Positions 18,818 to 28,800 of a stretch of 48,692 bases of DNA are shown here, piece after piece. The notes beneath the pieces were generated by a model. It did not search any database, had not been told where the DNA came from, and was given only the letters and a program-made list of their open reading frames with translations. The position numbers were made by a program, and so were the translations under genes. The first letter of the stretch is position 1. Each line of letters starts with the position of its first letter. This stretch comes from an uncultured Collinsella sp. (lineage in GTDB: Bacteria > Actinomycetota > Coriobacteriia > Coriobacteriales > Coriobacteriaceae), in contig CABSYW010000019.1 of the NCBI GenBank assembly GCA_902482035.1, forward strand, positions 1-48,692, given 5' to 3'.

Positions 18818-19417
18818 TTACTTGATCTCGATGCTCGAAATCTCGACTTCGCGTGCCTCGGAAACTGCCTCTTCCATGTCATCGGGGAACTCGATGGAGT
18901 TGAGGAGTGCCTCGGCTTCTTTCTTGTACTGGTCGAAGTTCGAGATGAGGACGTAGACGCTTCCCGGCTCAACATCGGTAAAAAGCTTGGTTGAGATGCC
19001 GCTGTTGTCCTCGTATGTTCCGACGAGCCACGTCCTGCCGTTATACTCGACGGACCCGCCATCCTTCCACTGGAACGTATCCCCCTTCTTTTCCGCCTGG
19101 TCGGCGTGGGATTCCTCGGCCGTCAGCGCTTTTTTCCAAACGGGGATAAAGCGATCGGCCGAGGCGTTCTCGTCTTCGGGGAAGGTGAGCTGGACCCTGT
19201 CGGCATTCTTGCCGGCAGAGTCGCTTACGCCGACGCCCTCGGGCATCTCGACCTTAAACCAGATGTAGTCGGTCTTCTTGGCGACGGGGGCCTTTTCCTT
19301 GCTCTCGCTCTTGGGGGCGCTGCCGCCGCCCGATGCGCTCCCGCCGCAGCCCACAAGGGCGAGCGCGGCAAAGAGGGCGATGCAAAGGGAAAGGATCGAT
19401 AGGGTCTTTTTCTTCAT
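18818..19417 (-). CDS. lipoprotein, paralogue 2
   Basis: A 199-residue predicted lipoprotein and close relative of the gene at 17983-18576. MKKKTLSILSLCIALFAALA leads to the lipobox LVGCGGSA. The shared core includes YIWFKVEMPEGVGVSDSAGK, ADRFIPVW and a C-terminal SIEFPDDMEEAVSEA. The ATG at 19417 is preferred over the one 24 codons upstream because AAGGAGG precedes it and it gives a proper signal peptide. Each copy has its own terminator and promoter gap, so they are separate transcripts. Tandem duplication is clear; function is unknown. Confidence 0.85.
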   Translation of the reverse strand: MKKKTLSILSLCIALFAALALVGCGGSASGGGSAPKSESKEKAPVAKKTDYIWFKVEMPEGVGVSDSAGKNADRVQLTFPEDENASADRFIPVWKKALTAEESHADQAEKKGDTFQWKDGGSVEYNGRTWLVGTYEDNSGISTKLFTDVEPGSVYVLISNFDQYKKEAEALLNSIEFPDDMEEAVSEAREVEISSIEIK

Positions 19418-19793
19418 GGTGGCGTCCTCCTTGTCTGCCAGGGACATCGTGTGCCGCGGATCGCTGGGGCGGCGGTTACGCATGCGCATGATGTCTTTGT
19501 TTACTGTGCGGTTATTCTTCCATTCGTCGTCCGGTGCCGTGATGAGCTTGCCCCAACATAGGGCTCCTTACCTATATGTATGCCCCAGTTGCCGCTGCCC
19601 GGAAGTCTCGAAAGGTGGGCCATGTGTCCCATGTTTGCGGTGCCGACGCCTATCGTTCGTCATAGAAATCCGCGATGGCCAGGTGCGCTGACGCTTATGT
19701 ACTTATGGGCTAGACTTAGCACCATTATGTGATCGATGCGGTCGGTCGGCGGTTTCCACCCGACCGATGTATATGACTTGAAGGTGCATGCGT

Positions 19794-20426
19794 ATGAGCC
19801 AAGAGATGATGGACAAGACCTGCCGCGGGTTTGCCGAGGCGCTTGCCGCGCGCGAGCCGGTTCCCGGCGGTGGCAGCGCGAGCGCCTTTGTGGGCGCGCT
19901 GGGCGCCTCGCTGTGCGGAATGGTTGCCCGCTACGGTGCGACTAATCCCGCGCTTGCTGATCGTGCGGATGACCTGACGCGCGCGTTTGCCCAGGCTGAT
20001 GAGCTGGCCCAGGAGCTTGTCGAGTTGGTTTCCGAGGACGTTCGTGCCTACAGGCGGGTGTCCGCGGCGTACGGTATTCCGCGTGACGATCCGGCTCGAG
20101 CGACCGCGATTCAGGATGCGCTGCATGTGGCCGCTATGCCGCCGTATCGCATTATGGATGCCTGCGGGCGTGCGCTGGCGCTGCTCGAGGACATGGCCGA
20201 CAAGGGTTCGCGTCAGCTGCTGTCCGATGTGGCGTGCGGCGCCGTGTTCTGCCGTGCCGCTATGCAGGGCGCGAGCTTGACGCTCTTTGCGAACACCACG
20301 TCTATGAAAGATCGCGCTCGTGCTGAGGAGCTCGAGACGGCGTGTGATGAGTTGCTCGACACATGGTTGCCGCGCGCCGATGCGCTGGCGCGCCGTGCTG
20401 CCGACGCCGCAAGAAAGAGGGGATAG
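19794..20426 (+). CDS. fchA: methenyltetrahydrofolate cyclohydrolase / cyclodeaminase family protein
   Basis: A 210-residue all-helical protein of the FTCD-C/FchA family, which opens 5,10-methenyl-tetrahydrofolate to 10-formyl-tetrahydrofolate or deaminates formimino-tetrahydrofolate. The family glycine loop PVPGGGSASAFVGALGASL (about 25-43) and the helical body with VSEDVRAYRRVSAAYGIP are present. It ends two bases before folD, so the two form an operon. ATG at 19794 is chosen; a second ATG lies two codons upstream, and GAAGG at 19779-19784 could serve either. The neighbouring FolD seems to lack its own cyclohydrolase residues, which favours the cyclohydrolase reading for this gene. Confidence 0.85.
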   Translation: MSQEMMDKTCRGFAEALAAREPVPGGGSASAFVGALGASLCGMVARYGATNPALADRADDLTRAFAQADELAQELVELVSEDVRAYRRVSAAYGIPRDDPARATAIQDALHVAAMPPYRIMDACGRALALLEDMADKGSRQLLSDVACGAVFCRAAMQGASLTLFANTTSMKDRARAEELETACDELLDTWLPRADALARRAADAARKRG

Positions 20427-20428
20427 CC

Positions 20429-21283
20429 ATGGCAGAGCTGCTGAAGGGTGTTCCCGTTGCCCGCGCTTTGACCGAGGAGCTCGCTGCTCGCTGCGTGGCT
20501 TTGCGCGAGCGCGGCGTTGTGCCGACACTGGCCATCGTTCGTGTGGGCGAGCGCGAGGACGACCTGTCCTACGAGCGCGGTGCCCTCAAGCGCTGCGAAA
20601 AGGTTGGCATTGAAGCTCGTCGCGTGTTGCTGCCTGCCGATGTTTCGCAGGATGAGCTGCTGGCGGCCATCGAGGACATCAATGCCGACCCCGCTGTTCA
20701 TGGCTGCCTGATGTTTCGTCCGTTGCCTGCTGGGCTTGACGAGGACGCAGTTGCCGCGGCACTCGATCCTGCCAAGGATGTTGACTCCATGACGCCGGCC
20801 TCGCTGCTTACCACGCTTTCGGGGCGAGGCGAGGGCTTTGCTCCTTGCACGGCCGAGGCCGTGCTGTCGTTGCTGGACCATTACGGCCTTGAGCTGGATG
20901 GTGCCAAAGTCGTGGTCGTCGGTCGATCGCTGGTGATTGGCCGTCCCGTTGCCGCCATGCTTACGGCTCGCAATGCCACAGTGACGACGTGCCATACGCA
21001 TACGCGCGACTTGGCTGCCGAGTGCCGTTCTGCCGACATTGTTGTTGCCGCGGTTGGACGTGCACGCACGATAGGCGCGGATGCGGTTCGCGAGGGCCAG
21101 ACGATTATCGATGTGGGCATTAACTGGGACGAGGCCGCTGGCAAGCTGGTCGGCGACGTCGATTTTGATGCTGCGGAGCCGATCGTTGGCGCAATTACTC
21201 CCGTGCCGGGTGGCGTGGGCGCTGTAACGACGGCGATTCTCGCCAAGCACGTGATCGAGGCGGCGGAGCGCGCATCGAAATAG
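20429..21283 (+). CDS. folD: methylenetetrahydrofolate dehydrogenase FolD, cyclohydrolase residues altered
   Basis: A 284-residue FolD, a cytosolic enzyme that oxidises methylene- to methenyl-tetrahydrofolate. The nucleotide-binding motif GRSLVIGRPVAAML and the C-terminal PVPGGVGAVTTAIL are intact, as are Tyr48 and the Asp of KDVDSMTP. Aligned by eye with E. coli FolD, the Lys four residues after the Tyr is Ala52 (SYERGALKRC), and the Gln of VQLPLP is Phe96 (MFRPLP). Those two residues are known from this family to serve the cyclohydrolase step. The gene follows fchA by two bases. I infer a dehydrogenase that relies on FchA for the hydrolysis. Confidence 0.9.
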   Translation: MAELLKGVPVARALTEELAARCVALRERGVVPTLAIVRVGEREDDLSYERGALKRCEKVGIEARRVLLPADVSQDELLAAIEDINADPAVHGCLMFRPLPAGLDEDAVAAALDPAKDVDSMTPASLLTTLSGRGEGFAPCTAEAVLSLLDHYGLELDGAKVVVVGRSLVIGRPVAAMLTARNATVTTCHTHTRDLAAECRSADIVVAAVGRARTIGADAVREGQTIIDVGINWDEAAGKLVGDVDFDAAEPIVGAITPVPGGVGAVTTAILAKHVIEAAERASK

Positions 21284-21322
21284 GCGTTTGGGGCTGTTTG
21301 AGGGGTTAGCTATATACCACGC

Positions 21323-21547
21323 GGTCAAAAAATGCCAAATATGAGTACTGCTGCCAAGATAGTCACAAATGTTTTATGACATTTGGGCTTCCTAGCGATA
21401 TCCATTATCGTTAGGAAGCCAATTTATTGAACCTATGGGGAATAACGTTGTCTTGCTTTTGGACAATTGGGGATTTCCGGCACTCATTACAAGGAAATTT
21501 GCTGCCACTAAATTGGTGACAGTACTCATATTTGGCATTTTTTGACC
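21323..21547. mobile_element. miniature inverted-repeat element, 225 bp
   Basis: A 28-base sequence at 21323-21350 recurs as an exact reverse complement at 21520-21547, with outer ends GGTC...GACC. Inside is a strong 15-pair hairpin (21386-21400 with 21406-21420, one mismatch). The element is AT-richer than its surroundings and has no gene. Terminal repeats, small size and no transposase suit a non-autonomous miniature element. No clear target duplication is visible. It lies between folD and the dipeptidase gene and could also affect transcription there. Confidence 0.75.
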
Positions 21548-21636
21548 ACGGGGGCTGCCGAGGCCGTGGTTTCGCCCTTTCTGCGCCGAAGCGATACACT
21601 GTTGCCGTTTGATTTCTTCGCTCAAGGAGGATGCGC

Positions 21637-23160
21637 ATGCCGTGCACAACGATTTTGGTTGGTAAGAACGCGAGCTACGACGGGTCGACGCTGGTCGCCC
21701 GCAACGAGGATTCGTCCAACGGGGTGTTTGAGCCCAAGCGCATGCGCGTAGTGCATCCCGACGAGCAGCCGCGTGTCTACACGAGTGTCCTGAGCCACCT
21801 GACCGTTGAACTGCCCGACAATCCCATGCGTTACACAAGCGTTCCCGACGTTGTCCCGGGTCATGGCATTTGGGCCGAGGCCGGTTTCAACGAGCTCAAC
21901 GTTGGCATGTCCGCAACCGAGACGCTTACCACCAACGAGCGCGTCCGCGGCGCCGATCCACTCGTGGACTACGTGCCCGCCAAGGGCAACGAGGGCGACG
22001 AAGGCTATGTTCCGGCGCAGCCCGGCGGTCTGGGCGAGGAGGACATGGTGACCCTGGTCCTACCGTACGCCAAGTCCGCCCGCGACGGCGTGCGTATCCT
22101 GGGCGACCTGCTCGAGCGCTACGGTACCTACGAGAACAACGGCATCGCCTTGAGTGACGTGGACGAGATCTGGTGGCTCGAGACTATCGGCGGCCACCAC
22201 TGGATCGCCAAGCGCGTGCCCGATGACGCCTATGTGACCATGCCCAACCAGCTGGGTATCGACAGCTTTGACCTGGACGACGCCGAGGGCGCCCAGGCAG
22301 ACCACATGTGCTCCGCCGACCTGCGCTCCTGGATGGCCGAGTGGCATCTGGACCTGACGCTGGGTGTTAAGGGCGACGGTCCCGCCGCGGTCTTCAACCC
22401 GCGCGAGGCCTTTGGCTCGCACGGCGACAGCGACCACGTCTACAACACGCCGCGCGCCTGGTACATGCAGCGCTGCCTCAACCCCAGCGATGTGTGGGAC
22501 GGCCCCGACGCCGACTACACGCCCGAGAGCGACGACATCCCCTGGAGCCGCGTGCCCGAGCGCAAGGTGACCCTCGAGGACATCAAGTACGTGCTTTCGA
22601 GCCACTACCAGGGCACGGAGTACGACTGCTACGGCAGCAAGGGTACGCCCGCCACACGCGGTGCCTATCGTCCCATCGGCATCAATCGCAACAGCCAGCT
22701 CGCCGTGCTGCAGCTGCGCCCCTATGCGCAGCCGGCGTATCGCGCCGTACAGTGGATGGCGTTTGGCTCTAACCCGTTTAACGCGCTCGTGCCGCTGTAC
22801 GCCAATGTCGAGACCATGCCCGAGTACTATGCCGACACGCAGGCTCGCGTGACGTCCGAAAACTTCTACTGGGCCAACCGCCTGATCGGCGCGCTGGCCG
22901 ACGTCCGTTTTCATGAGTGCGGCCGCGCCGTGGAGGACTACCAGGAGAAGGTCGGTGGCATGGGCCACAAGCAGATCCATGACGTCGACGCTGCCGTAGC
23001 CGCCCTGCCCGAGGCCGAGGTGCCTGCCGAGCTTGCACGCGCCAATGAGGCCTTTGCCGAGCGTGTTCGCGTGGAGACCGATGCTCTACTGGGCAAGGTG
23101 CTCTACACCACGAGCTGCGCCATGAAGAACTCTTTCGCGATGAACGACAACGTGAGGTAG
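21637..23160 (+). CDS. C69 family dipeptidase
   Basis: A 507-residue N-terminal-nucleophile dipeptidase of the PepD type, which cleaves dipeptides of broad specificity, probably in the cytosol. The start ATG at 21637 gives MPCTTILVGKNASYDGST, placing the catalytic Cys at position 3 as the family needs; the ATG at 21631 would abut the AAGGAGG ribosome site. Further family text includes LVARNEDSSNGVF, GFNELNVGMSATETL and WWLETIGGHHW. Length and order are normal. No signal peptide is seen. Confidence 0.9.
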   Translation: MPCTTILVGKNASYDGSTLVARNEDSSNGVFEPKRMRVVHPDEQPRVYTSVLSHLTVELPDNPMRYTSVPDVVPGHGIWAEAGFNELNVGMSATETLTTNERVRGADPLVDYVPAKGNEGDEGYVPAQPGGLGEEDMVTLVLPYAKSARDGVRILGDLLERYGTYENNGIALSDVDEIWWLETIGGHHWIAKRVPDDAYVTMPNQLGIDSFDLDDAEGAQADHMCSADLRSWMAEWHLDLTLGVKGDGPAAVFNPREAFGSHGDSDHVYNTPRAWYMQRCLNPSDVWDGPDADYTPESDDIPWSRVPERKVTLEDIKYVLSSHYQGTEYDCYGSKGTPATRGAYRPIGINRNSQLAVLQLRPYAQPAYRAVQWMAFGSNPFNALVPLYANVETMPEYYADTQARVTSENFYWANRLIGALADVRFHECGRAVEDYQEKVGGMGHKQIHDVDAAVAALPEAEVPAELARANEAFAERVRVETDALLGKVLYTTSCAMKNSFAMNDNVR

Positions 23161-23259
23161 GGATTTCCCGTCGATCGAATAGCGCTAAAACGCTTTGTCG
23201 CTTTCGCTCAATCTTGGGTACAAGAACGCCAATGCAGTTGTTTGTGATTGGAGACAACC

Positions 23260-23676
23260 ATGGTTATGAAACTCGATCAGCTTGTTAACGGCGCCATTAA
23301 CGTGGGCTTTGGCGCTGCCGCCGTTGCTGTCGAAGGCGGCAAGAAGGTCCTCGACGACCTTAACACCAAGGGCGAGCAGGTCCGCAAGGACACCGCCACC
23401 CCCGATATCGCCCGCAGTGTGTCCGACATGTTCGAGCAGGCCGGCGGTACCATCTCCGATCTGACCGAGCGCTTGGGCATGCAGGGCGAGACCGCGGCCC
23501 AGCGCGTGCTCGACGAGCTCATCCTTGCCCGCGTCCGCGTTATGACCGCCCCCGAGCGCACGGCTTTCCTGGCCCATGTGCGCGACATCGTCGATTCGGT
23601 CGAGGACAACGTGACCTCGGTGCCCGTCGAGTCCGTTGAGCCCGACGATGCGAAGGATACCGAAGAGGCCGAGTAG
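23260..23676 (+). CDS. phasin-like coiled-coil protein, hypothetical
   Basis: A 138-residue protein, mostly helical: a short N-terminal segment INVGFGAAAVAVEGGKK, then KGEQVRKDTATPDIARSVS, a helix MTAPERTAFLAHVRDIVDSV and an acidic tail (VEPDDAKDTEEAE). The pattern resembles phasin/PhaF-like proteins that often accompany UbiB-family kinases. It ends eight bases before such a kinase gene, so they are probably one operon. ATG at 23260 follows GGAGA by six bases. The molecular role is unknown. Confidence 0.75.
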   Translation: MVMKLDQLVNGAINVGFGAAAVAVEGGKKVLDDLNTKGEQVRKDTATPDIARSVSDMFEQAGGTISDLTERLGMQGETAAQRVLDELILARVRVMTAPERTAFLAHVRDIVDSVEDNVTSVPVESVEPDDAKDTEEAE

Positions 23677-23684
23677 CAGCGCAG

Positions 23685-25448
23685 ATGGCAGATTCCACCA
23701 CCGATTACAACAATCTAGATCCTTTGGGTGACGAGGCGGCGGTTGTCGATGAGGTCGATGCCGCCGTCTCGGGCGCTCGCAAAAAGCCGCGCGCTGTCGA
23801 TATGGTGCCCGAAGAGCCCGACGCGATGGCGCCGGACGAGGAATACCAGCTCACGCCGGCGGGTCGTCGCGAACGCATCGGGCAGATTGTTCGCTTGGTC
23901 AAAAAGTACCGTGTGTGGGATAACCTCACGCCGGTTCGCTTGCGCCGCCTGCTCGAGGAGCTCGGCCCCATGTTCGTCAAGATGGGGCAGATTCTGGCCA
24001 ACCGGTCCGAGATTCTGCCGCAGCGCTTTTGCGATGAGCTGCGCCGTCTGCGTTCCGACGTGGAGCCGGTGCCGTACGAGGTAGTGCTCCGCTGCTTGGA
24101 AGAGGAATACGGCCTGCGCCTGGGGGAGATGTTCGATGCGATCGACCCCAATCCGCTTGGTAGCGCATCGCTCGCGCAGGTGCACCGCGCTCGTCTGGTG
24201 ACGGGCGAGGACGTGGCCGTCAAGGTGCAGCGCCCCGGTGCGCAGCAGGTTATGGCGCAGGACATCGATATCATCCGCTCGGTGGTGCGCATTGTTTCCA
24301 AGTTCGTCAACACCGATCAATTCGTTGACCTGCACGGCGTAGTCGAGGAGTTGTGGACCTCGTTTCGCGAGGAGACCAACTTTTTGGCCGAGGCCAAAAA
24401 CCTCAACGACTTCTACGAGTTCCATAAGAGCGTTCATGGCGTGACGTGCCCTAAATCCTATCTGGACCTGTGCACCGAGCACGTGGTGGTTATGGACTAC
24501 GTCGACGGCATTTCGATCGCCGATCCTGAACGCTTGGTGGCCGAGGGCTATGACTTGGAAAAGATCGGTGCCGCAATCGTCGAGGACTACTCGACGCAGG
24601 TGCTCGATGACGGCTTTTTCCATGCCGACCCGCATGCGGGAAACATCATTCTCAAGGACGGCATCGTCTACTTTATCGACTTGGGCATGGTCGGACGCAT
24701 GTCGAGCCACGACCGCGGTATCGTCAAGGATATGATCTTTGCCGTGGCCGAGGGCGACGTGCCAAAGCTCAAGGATTCGCTCATGCGCTTCGCCGTGACG
24801 CGTGGCGACTCGGCTGAGCTCGATCATTCGGCCTTTTTGTCCGATCTTGACTTTATCGTGGCTGACTTTGCGGGCCTTGACCTGAAGGATCTGGATATCG
24901 GCGAGTTTTTGACCTCGCTGCTAAACTTGGCGCGCAAAAACGACGTTGAGCTGCCGAGCGTGGTGACAATGTTCGCGCGCGGCATGGTGACGCTCGAGGG
25001 TCTGCTGACCGAGTACATGCCCAACGTCAACATGATCCAGATCATTCAGGCTCATATCAAAAACGAGAAGAGCATCTATGCCCGCATGCGCGAGATGAGC
25101 CGCGACTTTGCCGCGAGCAGCTATCGCGCGGCAAAAGGCTCGCTCGAGGCGGCCGAGTATCTGGGCTTGGCTTCGCGTATGCTCACGCGCGGCCAGCTTA
25201 AGGTGAACACGCAGATCATGAGCAGCGATAAGGCGCTGCGACAGCTGGGCGGAATCATCGACCGCATGTCGATGGCGATTGTGATCGCCGGTCTGTTTAT
25301 CGGTTCGTCGGTGGTGTACTATGCACGCATCGAGCCGGTTGTGTTTGGTATCCCAGTCATTGGCTTTATGGGCTACGTGAGCGCGCTGGTGCTGGCGCTT
25401 ATGCTGGGTCGCAATATCTGGCTCAACAGCCACGGCGGCAAGCACTAG
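23685..25448 (+). CDS. ABC1/UbiB-family atypical kinase
   Basis: A 587-residue UbiB/AarF-type protein. The signature KxGQ region is FVKMGQILANRSEILPQRF (about 97-115). The Ala-rich loop LGSASLAQVHRARL and AVKVQRPG (Lys of the VAVK type) follow. FFHADPHAGNIIL and YFIDLGMVGRM are the kinase catalytic and metal-binding loops. Two C-terminal transmembrane helices (about 530-580) anchor it. The family acts in ubiquinone or related lipid metabolism in other bacteria; here, in a likely anaerobe, the lipid partner is unknown. It has an acidic N-terminal extension of about 50 residues. Confidence 0.9.
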   Translation: MADSTTDYNNLDPLGDEAAVVDEVDAAVSGARKKPRAVDMVPEEPDAMAPDEEYQLTPAGRRERIGQIVRLVKKYRVWDNLTPVRLRRLLEELGPMFVKMGQILANRSEILPQRFCDELRRLRSDVEPVPYEVVLRCLEEEYGLRLGEMFDAIDPNPLGSASLAQVHRARLVTGEDVAVKVQRPGAQQVMAQDIDIIRSVVRIVSKFVNTDQFVDLHGVVEELWTSFREETNFLAEAKNLNDFYEFHKSVHGVTCPKSYLDLCTEHVVVMDYVDGISIADPERLVAEGYDLEKIGAAIVEDYSTQVLDDGFFHADPHAGNIILKDGIVYFIDLGMVGRMSSHDRGIVKDMIFAVAEGDVPKLKDSLMRFAVTRGDSAELDHSAFLSDLDFIVADFAGLDLKDLDIGEFLTSLLNLARKNDVELPSVVTMFARGMVTLEGLLTEYMPNVNMIQIIQAHIKNEKSIYARMREMSRDFAASSYRAAKGSLEAAEYLGLASRMLTRGQLKVNTQIMSSDKALRQLGGIIDRMSMAIVIAGLFIGSSVVYYARIEPVVFGIPVIGFMGYVSALVLALMLGRNIWLNSHGGKH

Positions 25449-25499
25449 AGGCTGTGACCGTCACCGCATTCTCCTATCGCAAACAATAGCTTTTACCTT

Positions 25500-25527
25500 G
25501 GGCTTCGCCTGCGTGCGAGGCCCTTTT
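25500..25527 (+). terminator. terminator after the UbiB-family gene
   Basis: A GGGCTTCGC/GCGAGGCCC stem (25500-25508, 25515-25523, one mismatch) is followed by TTTT. It separates the kinase operon from the riboswitch promoter 14 bases on. Confidence 0.75.
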
Positions 25528-25540
25528 GCGTGATAGCATA

Positions 25541-25740
25541 TTGACGGTTTTAATCGATGGCCTAGATGGTGGTGCGGAGACGCACGAATGCGCGGTTTTC
25601 CTGCGCGTTTGGGGGAATCGGGGTGCAAGTCCCCGGCTGTACCAGTAACCGTAATTCCTCTTGGCTCGGGATGTTCGCGTCGCAGATCGGACGGCGCGCC
25701 CGAGTCGTTAAGGTTAAGTCGGATCGCCTCCCATCTTGCA
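25541..25740 (+). promoter_or_regulatory. cobalamin riboswitch with promoter
   Basis: TTGACG (25541-25546) and TAGATG (25563-25568), 16 bases apart, form a plausible promoter. The RNA then shows the conserved cobalamin aptamer core: GGGAATCGGGGTGCAAGTCC followed by CCGGCTGTACCAGTAACCGT (25612-25651), and the B12-box-like AAGTCGGATCGCCT (25716-25729). The expression platform between 25740 and the start at 25880 is not resolved. A CCCC/GGGG pair near 25795 may contribute. In this class, bound cobalamin normally lowers expression of the downstream genes. Confidence 0.9.
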
Positions 25741-25879
25741 TGCGGCTGCGGCGTATGCCGCCGGTGTGCATAGGGCTCTGGAGGGAAGGGGGACCCCGAT
25801 GGGGGAACTCGAGCGTAACATGCGCAATGACGTGGGGCAGCTTCAAGGCAACGCTCCAAGTACAGACAGTAGGAGACAA

Positions 25880-28800
25880 ATGGATATGTTTGAGGACGAG
25901 TGCCAGCGTGCCTCGCTTCGTCGCCGTGGCGTAATCGCGCGCGGCGTGGCAAAGCGCTGCCTGGTGGCATTCCTGGCCTTCGCGATGGCCTTTGGCACCA
26001 CGCCGGCTCAGCTGTGGGCCGAGGGTGCCGAGGGCATTACCGACGCTGTGGCTCAGGCTACGACGCCAGGCGAGGACGCAGCGCTTGCGGGCGGTACCGC
26101 CGAGCAGAGCGGCGCCGAGGTTTCGGATTCCGGGAGCGCGCCTGCAGCTAGTGCCGCCACTACAGAGGCAGCAACTGGCGACGAAGGCTCGGCGACGGGG
26201 GAGAGCCCTGCCACGAGCGAGCGGTCTTCGACGGCATCCGCTGGCCAAGCAGGATCTGCCGCCGCGGCTGCCGTCCAGACAGAGAACCCGACAGAAACTG
26301 GCGATGTCGTCAAGAAGCAAATCGAGGTCTCGTTCTCGATTATCGGCACCGATGCCGACGGCAAGGCTCAGACCTGGGTGGCGCCTACGCAGCTCAAGCT
26401 CGACGAGGGCGCGACGGCTGCGGATGCCTTCATTAAGCTGCAGGAGAAGACGGGCTTCAAGGCGAAGTACGATCCGAACACGGCATACGGTTTCTACCTC
26501 GAAAGCATCACCTCCCCGAGCGATGGCCGTACGCTTGCCTTCGATCCGGCGACTCATGCCTACTGGCAGCTGTTCGTCGACGGCGCGTCTTCCTCGGTTG
26601 GCGCGAGCAGCGTCAAGCTCACCCAGGGGCAGAAGATTGAGTTTGCCTATACGGCTGGTAGCTCGTCCCCTGTCGTTAAAGACCAGGTTGCCGCAAATGT
26701 GACCGTCATTGGTCGCGATGCCCAGGGCAAGACTCAGACTTGGGTCGATAATGCGCAGTATGTGGTGACGTCCGGTTCGAGCGCGCTTGGTCTTACGAAG
26801 GTCGCACTCGAGGCGAACGACATTGACGCCGTTGCTGCGGGCTCCTTCATTCTGAGCCTTAAGTACAACGGTGTTGAGCTGGGTACGCCCCAAGATTATT
26901 CGACCTATTGGCAGCTGTTCATCAACGGCAAGTCGAGTGACTATACGGCGGACAATGTCACCATCCATGCCGGCGATACCGTCACGTGGTTCTACGGTGG
27001 CTGGGGCGACCAGTTGCCGTCCGATTCTGTCCATGCTTCTGTTCAGGTTCTCGGTAAGGACAAGGACGGCAAGCAGCAGGTTTGGGCTTCGACGGGTCAG
27101 ACGAGTCTCAAGGCGGGCTCTACTGCCAAGGATCTCCTTGAGCAGGTCGGCCTTACTCTCGATGCTGACGAATCGTCTTGGGGCTGGTTCCTCAACGGCA
27201 TTTATTCGCCCTTCGATGGTAAGTCCTATTGTGGCTATGATGCTGCGACCAATAGCTATTGGCGCTTCTACGTAAATGGCAAGTTCGCCGACGTTGGCGC
27301 CGGTGCCTACAAGCTCCAGGAGGGTGACGCCGTCACCTTTATGTATGGTGCTGACGCCGATGCCCTTCCCGGTCAGGTGCTTGGATCCGCCGATGTTATC
27401 GGTCCCGATGTCAACGGGAACAATACGCGTTGGGGCACGGCAAGCAATGTTTCTCTGCCCGAAGGCTCCACGGCCCAGAACCTTATTGAGGCAGTTCTGA
27501 AGGCCAAGGGCGTTGCGTACAACGGCTCCCAGAGTGGTGCATACTGGTTCCTCAATTCCGTTACTTCGCCGTTCGATCACAATCCGTATGGTTGGGATGC
27601 TGCGACCAATAAATATTGGCATCTGTATATCAACGGAGAGCCCTCCTTACTCTGCGCCAATCAGATTACGCTCAAGAGCGGCGATAAGGTCACGCTTGCC
27701 TATACCACCGATAATTCGCCCATGCCCGATCCCGACAAGATTGTCGTGGATCCGAGCGCGACGACTCCTGATTGGGATGCCGAGTGGGCCGGCTACGGCA
27801 ACAGTGGCAACGGTTCGACCGTAACGGATGCCAAGGCGCCTGCGCAGGCCGCCGGTCTTAAGTGGGCCTTCGATTGGAAGGCCGAGTCTGGTCAGCAGTA
27901 TGCCAACTGCAGCGAGCCTGTCATTGCTAACGGCTTTGTGTACATCGCGACCGAGAACGAGCTCATTAAGATCGATTCGTCCACGGGCAAAAAGGTTGCC
28001 TCTGCGCCGCTTGCCTCCAAGGTGAGCTATACCTCTCGTCCGATCTATACCAATGGCCTTATCATCGTTCCGCTCAACGGCGGCGCGGTCCAGGCGATTA
28101 CTGCAGACAAGCTGATCTGCAAGTGGATGACGCCTGGTTTGACGGACTTGACGCAGAGCTCCTGCACCGTCGTTTCGGACGGCGAGTACGTCTATGTAGG
28201 CTCGGTCGATATTTCGTATGACGAGAATTACAACGCGACCTACGGCAACGGCTCCTTTGCGCGCATTAAGATTGCCACGGGCGAAGTTTCTTGGCAGAAC
28301 ATCGACCCTGCCGAGGGCTATTACTGGACTGGTGCGGCTTTGACGGATAAGTATGCCATCGTTCCTACGAGCGCAGGTACGCTTAAGTGCATTGATAAGG
28401 CAACGGGTGTTGTCGTTTCGACCATGAAGCTCGGCGCTGTCGCAAATGCCGATTGCATTGCCGATCCGTCCAATGGTTCGACCTTCTATCAGATGACGCA
28501 CGACGGAAAGCTCCATGTGATTTCGCTTTCGGCGAAGGGCGTGCTGAGTGAACAGAAGACGGTTGATCTGGGCCTTACGAATAATCTGAGCGCCCCTGCG
28601 GTGTCTGGTGACAATCTGATTGTCGGCGGACAGACGGCTACTGGCTCTGCTCTGGCTCTCTATAATCTGAAGACCGGTAAGACCACGATGGTCACCGCTG
28701 CTGACGGTAAAGAACTGCCGGCCGGATTTAACGGTATTGCTGCTACTCCGCTGGTGAGTGTTCAGGGCGGCAAGACCTATGTGTACTTCACCGTTAACAG

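Noticed and set aside
20213..21328. A 371-codon minus-strand frame over fchA and folD
   Set aside because: It is antisense to two clear enzymes.
25562..27622. A 686-codon minus-strand frame opposite the DUF4430 protein
   Set aside because: It is antisense to the large surface protein and covers the riboswitch; it is an artefact of GC-rich codon use.
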